64,000 bases of DNA. Source: Trichoplax adhaerens. Its lineage: Eukaryota > Placozoa > Uniplacotomia > Trichoplacea > Trichoplacidae. Made by a program: the position numbers and the translations under genes. The stretch is taken from positions 4,723,080 through 4,787,079 of the forward strand of contig NW_002060944.1 in the NCBI RefSeq assembly GCF_000150275.1, given 5' to 3'. Shown here in pieces: positions 38,942 through 55,700 of the stretch (within the stretch, counting starts at the first letter, position 1; each line of letters begins with the position of its first letter). A model generated the notes under the pieces. The model saw nothing but the letters and a program-made list of their open reading frames with translations, searched no databases and was not told the DNA's origin.

Positions 38942-41900
38942 ATTGTTAAAATTCTTCAGCAAATAAAGACAAATTAATAATAAATATAATCAATTCCCTT
39001 TTTTATCGTACGTAGCATCTTTTTTGATGGTGTATACTGCAATAGACCATACATGTTCTGATATAATATTTACATAAGTTAATCATGCGCTGGATAAAAA
39101 AGCCAAATGTAATTAAACTAGTAGTAATAATAAAACAATCAACAAGGTTATCATCACTGCGATAAAGATTATCTTCGTTAAAAACTATCTACTGTATTAT
39201 TGCTAAAATTAATAATTAGGGATATTAGCCTATATTCTGTTACATAATTATTAATGCAGCCTGATAATAAAATTGCTATAGTAATATTTATGCATGTCAT
39301 AGAAATAAGGAGATATTGCACGTATTGATAACCGGTAACTTTGATTGGTGATATGGTAATTGGTCAATTACTCGTATAATAGATTGATCTAACCATACTT
39401 AAATTAAGTTAGAGTAGAAATTTATTCAAATTTAAAGGTTATAAAATTGAAAATAGAAGACTATTTTATTTTAATCCTTCACAAATCTTAATCCTATTGC
39501 GTCAGTGTCATCTATTTATGATCAAAGATGTTAGTTATTGATACATAAAGAACAAATAATAAAATTTATAATGATTTAAATTATCAACAATAATATTTCT
39601 ATAAAATCTTGCCCTTATTCAATAACATTCCTTAGTAAATATAATATAATTTGACTCTTTCCATAACTATTAAATGCCAAGCATGTTACTGGAATGAGAG
39701 CTTTTGAGCACCTTTCTTATACTAAAATACTGCATTTTACTTTAATTTCTTCTGAATTATAGCAATAAGTATAGTAGTCAAGATTGTATAACATGAAAAA
39801 GGATCACTATCAACCATTATTTGTATTGTATAAAATTTGTATACATACGAATAGACATTTTTTTTATAATATTAGACGTTGAAACTTGTATCATTATGTG
39901 AATATGACGATAGTTTTACGTTATCTTTCCTAATTTAAAGTGATCCACTTTTAACACTAAGTCTATCTTAATGTTTTAGTATTTTAGCTAGAGTTTCAGC
40001 TACAAATGTACTAATATAAGATACGAATGTGGTTCGTAATGCTTGCGATAGCAGCCAATGATACCACTAGTATAAATCGGTGCTAGATTTTTCTTTAATT
40101 TTTCGTTTTGTAATGTTTAAATGCTGTTCTTTATCACTACAGTAACCGTTATTAATCCTACCTATATCAATATGCAACCTGTAATTTAAATTACGATTTT
40201 TGTTGCTTGATATGATTTCGTTCATTAAATGTGTATAGATACTATACTTTTCAATAAATTGCCAGCTACAATAATGCTGCTTTGTAACAATAACTAGTAG
40301 TTAAAATTTTCGCTAAAGTGTAAGTGATTGAATTAATGCCAGCAGTATGAATATTTTAGATAATATTATAGATATGAATTACAGCTAAAACTTGATAGTT
40401 AGACGATTGAAAATTTTCATTCGGTAATAAACATAACCGTATAAACTGAGATAGGAGGAACAAAGCTTAGTGGTCAAGTATGTACGTGATCAAGTACGTA
40501 CTTTCGTTCTTAAATAGTCCCTTGTAGGATAGTTTAAAGCACTTCAAAGCTTGAGTACATTAGTATTTCTTTTCAATCAACAACAGAGATAAAAAAGTAA
40601 TAGAATAGATTAAATAGTGAGTTAATCCATTTTATAGTTACGTAGTTTGTTTAAGTAGAATTCGATCGTTGAGTCTTGAGAGTAGTATTAATTACAAAAG
40701 AATTGCTCCATAGTTATTACGTTCGCTAAGGATGAGGGAATTGAACTTATTATTGTAATATAGCAAAATATCAGCTCGTTATTGAATAAGCAGGGAATGA
40801 AATGAAGATACAATCTCGCACGTAAGTAATTTCGATATTTGATGAGATTGCACTGATTAAAAATCGATTATTTGGCACTATTGCGGTACGTTTATAAATC
40901 ATTGATAAAATTATATTACTTATTACCAAATTCGAAGTATTTAACATGTAAATTATGTTGTGGGAAGAAATGAAAACTTTGATAATGTCAACGGAATAAG
41001 TGATAAAAATTATAATGAAAAAAATGAGAATTTTAGTAAATTAGAATTAGAATTTATTCTAACGAAAATCCTGTTTAATTACTTACATTTACCCTTAGAC
41101 ACTAGGCCAATATTGAAAAATTTCAACCCTAAAAATGGACACGTCTAGTTGTGATTTGATTTGGCAGGCGCTTGGATTTAATGAAATCAGGGATATGAAA
41201 TTGAATTTATATTGTGTTGTATAGTGGTCAACAAAGCGTCGAGGCTTAAACGAGGCGTCTAATGACATGCAGCAATTGACGAATTGAGATTAGATATGGA
41301 CTTTTTCTTCATCTCCTTATATGTAAGCTACGGTACTTGTTGACTCTAATCGTGACTTATCGTAGTTTCGCTTAAACGCAATTATTGATTTGGTTTGATA
41401 ATAGCTTTTGATTAATATGTTCGCCTAATCAATCAAGAATAGATTGAATGTCAACAGACGTAATCGATCAAGAGAAATCAATGACCGATTGTCTATAACA
41501 TACTGTATTGTGTACATTGGACTGCCCATCGCGAGTAAAATGCTAGATATGATCTCATGCATTTTATTTATTTTTTTCCACTAGTGATTCACTAATCCCT
41601 AACGGCGATGACGTCAATAAAGGAAGTCGAGAGGGTTATTCAAAACTATTGTCGTGGTAGTTTTAGCTCCCATATTGGCTAATGGATTACCACGACTTTA
41701 TTATCAATAGTGTGCGGTAATCTTTTGAGATAGCTCCTTTCTTTTGATTTATGTATTCTACCATGTTATCGAAGGATGAGTTTCAAAAGAATATAAAGAA
41801 GGAGCGATTAATGTTTATATTTCAGGCTACCTATAAACGCTTCGCTGCTTGAAATAGTCGATAACTGATTCGTTTTGATTTCTTCAATTGCCGTCATCAA

Positions 41901-44900
41901 TGGAATTATTTTATAGCATTTGTTCTGGCTTACTCATTATTCATTGTCGATGGTATAGCAACCTTATCGATGATGATTGCCGTTAGTTGCTTGTTCTATA
42001 AATTCTTTATCTACATGATTCATGGATAATAATTGTTTCATGCATCCCTCAAGATGATCAGTTAATAAATGAGGCGTGAAAAATAAAATAACATTTCCGC
42101 TATCTTTTGATCTAGCTTTACCTATTGATGTAATAGTGATCGATTCTATTAGCTTATATTCCGTAGTCTTAAGGCTACTCTATACCATAATCAAGACAAA
42201 TAACGGTCATCTTATGCTTGGTTTATCATTCTTTACTTCTTATGCTCATGGTATAATAAAGCTATCCTAGAAGAAAATCTTCCCTCTAGCCATGCAAAGT
42301 ACCTTTTATAACTGTTTACTCTCAATCAGCTAGATATAGTATTGCTATCAATTAGACTGAAAAGTCTGACTTCAATATCATGTTTTTTAAATGAACTATC
42401 GCTGATTTCTGTAATGCATAATTCATGACATCATCTTATTCGTTGTCAAGAAGGGTCCGATATTTATGCGAATGAAATACTTTATTGGATAAATAATAAA
42501 TAAAAATACCGACATGGAGAGTTACTACTGGCTTTGATACCATTCTGTTAGCTCATCTAATATCTTCTTGATCATTAATCGCGATAGTTTGCTTATAGTA
42601 TAAAGACATCTAGAAAGGGGTATGTTGTATTCTAGACAGGAAATATTTCTTTACACTTACTTTCATTGAACGATTATTTATTTCTTTTATTCTATTTACA
42701 TCGAAATAACCCCATCCTATAGAGAATTCGACCGATACATCTTAATCATAATTTCTTGCAATTTATAATGTTTCAAATACGAATTGAATAGCCAAACAAA
42801 AAGGAATGCATCTATCTCATATTATCCAGACTATTGAATCATTTTGATTCCTTTCATGTAATCATCCATGACATCATCTTCGTTGCAAAGAATGACCGGA
42901 TATATACAAATGAAATACCTTATAATATCAAGTAAAATTCTGAAATACCGATATATAATATTTCCGCTGTCTTTTTATGCTTGCATATTTTTAATACAAT
43001 CGAGTACTTAATAGCTGTGTGACTATCTTATTTACGTAATGACCCATCGTAGGCCATGAAACAAAATACTAATAACGTTGTATTAAATGAAATGTACCCA
43101 CAATCTTGTTCATCTTTGCATGTATCGTTTAAATTTCTATATAAAAATTTATTTATAGTAGACTATAAATCCTGGACAGAAAATCGTTTGATATTATACA
43201 ATATGGATGGAATCAGTTTCGCATATGCCTCTTGGTTATCCGTAATGAATCATCGAGAAGGAATTTTATCTATATCTTACCGATAAAAGCCACGTATAAT
43301 GTAGGACTGTAGATTAATTTATTATATTCTTTGTATTGGCTAGATATCTTACTCCTTATATTCCATACTGTTTTTTCGTAGTATAATAATGTAAAACGCC
43401 CGCCTTTTCTCTAATCATTAATAGATACTCATATAACCAATATGTACCCACATTACTTTAAGTTATAATACGGTATGATATATATATCAATAGCACTTTA
43501 ATCCCAATGTCGGATCACTAATAAGTTTGGATCCGCATGACCTATTAAAACTGATCCCGTATGTCGAATCTGTCCTAGTTTATTGTGGTTCAGGCTATGA
43601 GCCAAATAGTAACCGTTGTTTTGGAGTTGAATTACAGCCGGATCACAACAGTAACGGATTTTATAAGTGTAATTTACAGGTAGTAAGCTGTAGCGTAGCC
43701 CTAAATATAGCTTAATAGATTATGGGATAGTTAGTTAGTACAGCCCTCGGTAGCAGACTTAATCCCATGTAATAAAGTGAATTAAGTGAATTATTTTCCT
43801 AAGATACAGAGGTTTCATTTTTTATTGAACTTAGAATAGACACTTTATCATGTTAGCATGCAAGTGTATAAGAAGACCCTTAAGCTAAAAGGTATTTATA
43901 ATATCGAAATTATTCAATGAAGTGAGATATACATACTCGTACATAATTAATTCCACATTATGCTATACTGTGTTATTGAACGTTGACGTTAATCTTTCTA
44001 AGTTTAATTTATCAATACTATGCATTCTGAACAACCTCATATATATATATAATATTTTAATAATTGTAATCAGCGTAATGCTAGTTATAGGTAATTATTG
44101 TCTCATCCAACTAATATAGTTCCGTCTCAGTGCTAGTACATTCTTGATTCTTAAATCGATAATGTGGCTATTCTCTATAGTAGATAGTGCAATACTGTGT
44201 TGTATATTGCAGCGTTGTTTGTATATACAGAAGGATCTCTCGTGCACAATAAGAACCCAGAGATTTTCACTATAGCCACACTAAAGGGACTTATTGAGAG
44301 AGATTAGAAGTTCTTAATATATTAATCGTAGAAAGAGTGATTTCAATCAATCAAGGACCACTGTTACTATCTGTACTACTATTAGAAAGGAGTAATAAAA
44401 GTTTCTATCTAGTCGTCCATGACTGAGACTCACTTGCATAATGTCAACCATATTTTAATTAATCATCATTATCTGATGTATATCTCACGGAACCTAAATC
44501 ATATTCGTGTAGTAAAAAAATGGTTAGATACAATAGGATTTTGAGTAGCGGTATAGTATAGCTTTGTAATTTTTTTACCTTAGTACAATGCAATGACAAT
44601 AATTCTAATCAAAATGGAGTTCATCTTATTTTGGTTGTTACCATTAATATGCAGAAATATTATACAATGTATATATCTGTGTTACGGAGCCATGCTCCGA
44701 AATATTAACTGCTATGTTAATTAAATATCTCATTTAAATTATTGTTTGCTCCAGTAGCTTATTAGATATTAATGTTTATTAATAAGTACTTGTTATTGCC
44801 AAGGTATCAGAAAGTTCAATATTGTTGACGTGTCGGAGCTAACACGCTTAGTCAGTAAACGTTAATTAATAACACCTTAAGTGTAAGGTACAATTACTTT

Positions 44901-45910
44901 GCAGAGCCTTGAGGCTCTCGTTGCTATACTAGGATATGTATACTGTACGGTGTAAGTCGCTATGTCAAGAATATTCGCAAGTGCACCATCGGCGTTGGCC
45001 GAGACTCTAAAAAGCCGAGCACTAGCTTAGCTGCTCAGTTCCAGTTAGTCACTTGCAGTATCTTTTGACCATTATTGCTAGAGTATTCTTACGTTTTTCT
45101 TTAGTCCATTTTACGACGAAGATAAACGAAAATAAAGTGAAGTATTGAAACCTATTACTCATAAGTAGCCTATTTGTGTAGCTGAGAGTTAGTTCAACTA
45201 CGATGGTCCCTAAGTTAGTTGGGAACACGAGTACTAGTGAAGATAGTGTTTAAGACCCGTTTTCTAGTTACAAAGGAGATTTGTAACAGTCTGCTACACT
45301 ATAGAAGTCAAATGGAAAAATCGTTAAAATGGATCAATTCTATTATCAATTGGATTAATCGAAATGATCTCATTTTAGTCAGGGAATAACAGAAAAAAGC
45401 TTACTAGTCCATGTATTAGTTTATTAAAATTAGACTTCGCACTGTAATAGCTTGCACTATTACGTTAGTACTTCCTTATAGTTAGCACAGTACGATGCAA
45501 AACGCTATGTGTACAGTACTTATTATGAGCAATCAGACCGGCAGTCAGTTACGATAATAGAGACTGTATTACTTTAGCTACACCAGTATAGCACATACGC
45601 CAATAGACGGCATCATCTTGTACCCCCATGGACTACTAGATATTACCGGTAAGATTGAGTAGTTGATAAGTGCTCATCAAATTTATTCTTTCTCCGTACA
45701 TCTGCGTGTTAGTGTTAATATAACTTAACGTCACTTGCCGACACTCATATCGGTTCTATCTCTTCAAAATGTTCTTTAGAAGGTTTCGTTAATAAGTTAA
45801 AATTGGAAATTTAGTAAGGATCGATTGGACAATTAAAATCGAAGCTAGTAATCCATTTAATTATTATCGAGACACCGTGAAAGCATTTGCTTTTAAAAAA
45901 ATCTAGAATT
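38942..45910. other. 7 kb divergent intergenic region, no confident gene
   Basis: This interval separates the EF-hand gene (-) from CBS (+). Open frames are 76 codons or fewer and unrecognised, apart from the weak Cys-containing segment at 43526-43679. I found no RNA gene. The stretch 44.9-45.9 kb, upstream of CBS, is less AT-rich, carries several TACAGTAC or related motifs, and should contain the CBS promoter and 5' UTR. No specific regulatory element can be defended. Confidence 0.5.
43526..43679 (+). other. Possible orphan exon encoding a small Cys-containing segment
   Basis: After an AG (TAATAAG) comes an open 154 bp stretch ending CAG|GTAGTAAGC, a fair donor. Its translation includes VYCGSGYEPNSNRCFGV and GFYKCNLQ, which looks like an extracellular Cys-rich fragment. 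It has no start codon, and I found no partner exons on either side. It could be chance. The spacing of its three cysteines does not define a family. Confidence 0.2.
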
Positions 45911-50129
<4,219 letters not shown>

Positions 50130-50992
50130 AACTACTAGCTAATCGTAAAATTGATAACATCCACATGTTTGCAACGGGGTTACTTGATCTATAGCGGGGA
50201 GATCACAATTATCATTTATCATACATTATGTCAGCTACATGCATGTAATCCAACTTCATATTGATATATTAGTATGTATCGGTAGATATTTATTTTATTT
50301 ATACTAATTGAAAAAAACTTGAAAATTTATCAAGTATATTTATGTCGTTAAAATAAATGAAAGCAGCAATATTGACAAAATTCTGCTAGATATTTCAATT
50401 GATTTTTGATAAATACCCAAGTGGAATAATATTGTTCCATTATCCTTTAATTTTATGTTAGCACCTATTTACAGTTACTATATGGGGCTTACTGATCGCA
50501 ATCGGTCCGAGTCTTTTAATGGCATAATAAAATAAAATGTACGGCTGGGTCAGCCTTGTGTTAGATAGATTTGCAAATCGACTTTGTAATTCAGAACTCT
50601 ATCATACACCGTCTTCGCTATATACTTCATAAAATCAACAACAGTCATAAATCCTATGGCATTCACCTTTAAATTGTGCGTGACTGTTATTAAAGCTTAG
50701 ATTATCAAATTACATATAGCAATATACATATGTTTCATCGTCAAGATCTCTAGTTTTATTATTTTGTAACAGGTACTTGCACAAATTAAGCTTACTGTAT
50801 ATCATCCGATTCTTCTACTAATATGAAGATATAAGGTCATAAACAGCAGTATAGAAGACGAAAACTAGGTCTACGTATTTCCAAACTTTCGATATAATGA
50901 CTGCTACATAATCTGCATTCCTGACAGTAATCACGACACTAATCACTATAGTAATCATTTTTGCATCTAACTCGATTTAGACTGCACACCAC

Positions 50993-51034
50993 CATGAACT
51001 ACTAAATTAGTAAGTATTTATTTAGTAGTCCATG
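50993..51034. repeat. Inverted repeat, 14 bp arms, CATGGACTACT family
   Basis: CATGAACTACTAAA (50993-51006) pairs with TTTAGTAGTCCATG (51021-51034) with one mismatch across a 14 bp loop. It has the same terminal sequence as the small hairpins in CBS introns 1 and 3. Confidence 0.85.
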
Positions 51035-51121
51035 ATACAACTGGTCAGTTCACTGTAATATCACAACGTCTACTCTATTATGGCTACTAGATGTAATTTA
51101 GTAATGCATGACTTTTTGCGT

Positions 51122-51234
51122 ACCAGTTGTTGGGATTATAATTCTAAAATCGTATACCTATACGCTATACAGTACTGTACCTGGCAGATTAGTAAGGTAT
51201 ACGATTTTAGTATTATAATCCCAACAACTGGTTA
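51122..51234. mobile_element. Long hairpin, arms of about 38 bp, MITE-like
   Basis: The left arm starts ACCAGTTGTTGGGATTATAA at 51122. The right arm (51194-51234) is its reverse complement through about 38 bp with one mismatch (TTC against TAC). The loop of about 35 bp contains CAGTACTGTAC. Both outer ends are followed by TA-containing sequence. It could be a very short non-autonomous element or the stem of a structured RNA. No coding capacity. Confidence 0.75.
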
Positions 51235-52741
51235 TACACTACTACAGAAATAAGAAGTAAAAAAGCTTTCGTAACTTAGTATACGATTGCAGACCTTCCA
51301 TACAGTAAAGTTCAATAGACCAGGCCCTCCGAGCATTGTATTGCCACTATATTTTCAATGCTCTCTCCCTTATTTTAGGCTAAAAGGAAGGAAAGAAACC
51401 AGAAATGGTTGTACAGTGTAATAAAAATTTCTATTTTACAGATCTTGTGCTGCGCACAGCCATTCACGGATGTAGTACAGTATGTAGTAAGATTTACCTC
51501 TACACGTGACTAGCATCGAGATAAAAATCTCTACGACCCTGAGAGAAAAAGATAGTACAGTCATGGACTACTAGAAATACCTTCTCGTATATTATCCTTA
51601 AAGTTATATTGTGCAGTAATGGCGAACCTAAATACTTTAAATACGCATTGATTGACAGCGGGAAGAGTTCAATTTTCAACTAGTAAAGATTTTCATATTA
51701 AAGACTTTGGTTCTTATTTTTTGGTAACGTTTTGGCATATTTCTTAAAATGCAGCAAACATAGGTACAACATTGGATATGACCGTTATATTTTTAAGGAA
51801 TATTCTTAGAAAGTTAACTCTCATTACTAGAATCTTTTAACTCTACCGAATTTTTTGAAGATAGGTATTGTAGTTATTCATTACTCACCACATCAAAAGT
51901 AATGATAGGCCTACAACTTGCTCTCATCGTTTCGTCTAATTTCTGCTTATTACTTAGGGCATTTGATATCAAGTAACGCTAATTCTATAACATTTCTAAC
52001 GGGTTGCAGTAGGTCGGTTCGAGACGCCTTGTTGTATAATGTTCTAATGATATACATGTGCGATCATCTGGCAGAAGGTTACTTGACATACCGTTACATT
52101 TCATTCGTGGCTATTGTAATACTAAAGTCGCTCGAAATAGTTTAGGAACTCACTTTGTTGGAATACTTCCTAGGATAACGAACATGTCTTAACCTAGCTC
52201 ACTGAAAGATTAATAATCAGAATTTAGTGATCATAATGGACTGTAAACCTGGGTTATGAATTAAAACCTGTAGTGGTTGATACTAGATCGAAAGGTCATA
52301 GCAAAATGTCATCAATTTAATTAATGTATCAACAATAATGATGAATAATAACATTTTATTACTATCGTTTAGTAAAGTATCTTAGTTTTCCAACAGAGCG
52401 TCACTTCCCAATGAAACTTTAAAAAAAAAATCCATAACCTCGCTCAAAAAATATTTACAACCCATACTATCAATTAAATTCAAATATATACTATTAATGC
52501 AGATAACATTACTTAATAGGTAAATTAAATTGAAATCGCCATATAGCATATGTTTAAAACCGATATAATATTTTCATGAATTTATACGTTGTACTGTAAA
52601 CTTGAATAAAATTCCTCGAATAGTAAATAAATCTTCTGGTACCGCGATTAAACATCGAATTAGCGGAATCCGGAAAAGTGTTGCTAGAAAAGCCAAACAA
52701 ATACCACATACACGTGTGGACATAAACAACCGTAATTTAAT

Positions 52742-55700
52742 TTAGTAATAAGCTCCACCTAATGACAGTGGCGGTCTTTTTTGACGATTAAAACTGGATG
52801 TTCTAGAATGACTTCCGCCTTGATTTTGGAAACCAATAGGGAATGGTTGCTGATATATGTCCTGGGGCTTAGTATTAGTTTCATTCTATGAAAACGAGTA
52901 TGACATTCTATTTACTATACATTCTCATTATGAAATAAACTTAGCATATAACTTAATAACATTTGTGATGTCTGTACCTGATATTCAGATTGTCTGGGCG
53001 TCGATTGCACCGAGTCGCTCACCCTAGAGTATTTTTACGGTGAAAGTACCCGCATAACACTATTAGTTATAAACTAATGCAAATAGAACCAGTAGATAAT
53101 AGCTGCATATCTTACCCGGTATCGGATGCAGAAAATCCAAGATCGCTAACGTTACTCTCCGTGCCATAGGAAGAGGTTAAATCATGAGAATATCTATTTT
53201 GCATATCCGGAAGATTTGAACTGAACGGCTGAGATGTAGACATATTTGCAGCAGCATATCCACCAAGTCTACCTTGGGCATATGAATCGTGTGTTCCAGT
53301 ATGTGCTGTAACATCAACACCTTGAATGAGAACATAAATAGATTTTACATTGAAAGTATCGTTGAAAGCTTGATAACGCTTGAATGTTACCTTGTTGCGA
53401 ACTATCATACAATTGACCCGATGGATCTTGTGCAATATTCCTGTTTTGGTTACCTATGAGATGATGCAGTCGCTTACTTAAATTAAAGTTCAATAACAAA
53501 AATCATATAACTAGATTTTCATATTTTATTATATACCATGCACATTGGATTCGTACGGTTCTTGGCGATTCATTGCTTGCTGCCTATTTTCACGATTAGA
53601 TCGCATTTCTGCAGTTTGATATCTTCCATGGTCATTGTCAGAGTGTTCTTGCAACCCTTCATTAGAGTTATTATTATTACTTGAACTCGTAAATGGATCT
53701 GATACGTCATCTTGATCTTAAAAAAGTTCATTCCAAATTACGAGCCTTAAAATAAAAATACATACACGTACATCTATGGTAGCTTAAAATCTACATCATG
53801 CGTTTGAACATACTAGCTGTTGGAACGAAAAATTGTCCTGTTGCTTTAGCTGGAGTTGTATTATTTTGTACAGGATTGAGGAAGTTTGGAGGAAGAATTG
53901 TCTTTTGGCCTGAGGTTGTTTCACTTTTTTTTCCGCCGAAAACATCGACATATTGGCTTCGACCACCTGATGATCAATGGATGAAGTCAATAGCGTCCAA
54001 TTGAAGAGGTTATGAGTTAACAATCTTAATTTCGTATACACAGTAAGGCTAAAAAATTTACCCATTTTCCCACCGCGCCCTTTAAAGATAGAATAACTGT
54101 TAGTAGCTGAAGCCCCGGCAGTGGATGTTGTCGTAGATTCCTGTTGCTGGGAAAGCGGTTGCATAGGATTGTTTGCAGAATTATTCATCGGCTGCTGATA
54201 TGTTGGGATGCCTACGTCAACAGTTGGTCGATAATTAGCTATTTTTTATACATAGATTGCATTGAGTACGTGATTGTAAAATGTTGCAAATACTCACTAG
54301 GTTGAGCTGTGGAAGGCTTGGTTAATTGTGTATCTGATGGGGGCGGAGCAGCAGCTTTTGTTGTCTTATACGTCCAAATAATTAACAATCATCAAATTAT
54401 AATCTAGCCTAACTAACTGCAGATAAAGGCTACTGTAATTCTAAGTCGCAGTTTTTTCTTACCTCTTCTGGATTATCGTTATCAACCCACTTTTTTAAAT
54501 TTTCATCATAGTAAATCTGTTAACATGTAAAAATAGCGCATAGATAAAAATTTAACTAACAAGATCTAATCGTAGCAAAACGTCATAATATTAATGCTCG
54601 AAAACATACAGTTGGCTTTCTGTCATCGGGCAAATGCATTTCATTTTTTCCTCTAAAGATCATACTACTGACGGTAGATAACCAACCCTTTGATAGCAAC
54701 AATTACGAAAAGTCATTGATTCCATATTAGAATAAGACTTTAGCAATTGAAATGTTTAATGCAAACCTTTTGCTTAACTTTCCTTCCAGGTGTTTTAGCC
54801 GGTGAATCTTGACTCTTTTTGGCCATATCTTTTTATATGAAAGATATATATATATATATATACTAGGTTAGCGATTTTTAATATACCTATTGCTATAAGT
54901 AGTAATTATTACGCTACCATCACTTGGTGCTTTCACTGTGTCCCTATTGGGTTGAAACTTATCGACGATATTAGGACCTTGTTGATTTTCCTAACATTAA
55001 AAATAAATTTCTTTAAATAACAGCTGTTAATTCTTCTAATTCTAACTATATGATGCAGTATTAATTGATATATCTCTACTTCTGGCTTATAGGTATTTGC
55101 ACGGGGAACTGTGGTCTTGCTGCTAGCAGGTTCATACATTGCAGCGCTGTTGCCCGCAGGTTCATATATTGGATTTAATGGGATATTTCCACCAGTAGGT
55201 TGGCTTTGTGAAGTACTATTGGGATTATAAAATAATTTAGGACTGTCTTGTCTTTGATGACTGGTTGGAATTGTTGGGCTGTACAATCCAGGCTTATTTT
55301 CAGGTTGTGCACGGTTATACAATCCAGAATTATTTTCAGATTGTGTCGGGGTATATAATCCAGGTTTGTTTTCATGTTGCCTATTAATTTCTGATTCATC
55401 AAAGGTAAACTGATGAACAGATTTATTTGATTCAGCTGGTGTGTGCACAAGAGACAGATTGCCGCCTCCAGAATAAGATTGTATGGGTGAAGCTGGATTT
55501 TGATACGTGTAGTCATCCTCCACTTTTGGAGCTATCACATCATTGTTATCTGTTGATGTACTGTTATTAAAACGATATAAATTATTATTATAGTCAAGGT
55601 CGGTCAATGAGTGAAGATTAGCTAGCCATTCCGGTTCATCTTCGTCTTCATTGCCACTATCTTCAGGATTGAAATATGTAGCACGAGAAGCGAAATTTGC

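Larger units (their letters stand above)
50130..52741. other. Convergent intergenic spacer between CBS and SEC16
   Basis: 2.6 kb between two convergent stop codons. It holds both 3' UTRs, two inverted-repeat elements (50993-51034 and 51122-51234) and a lone CATGGACTACTAG at about 51562. No exon is supported; the 75-codon open frame at 51918-52145 is unrecognised. Confidence 0.6.

Noticed and set aside
52001-52040. Possible tRNA T-arm word GGTTCGAGAC
   Set aside because: No acceptor, D-arm or anticodon stem could be drawn around it.
53798-54004. 68-codon open frame on +
   Set aside because: It is antisense to the SEC16 exon encoding the YVDVFGG segment.
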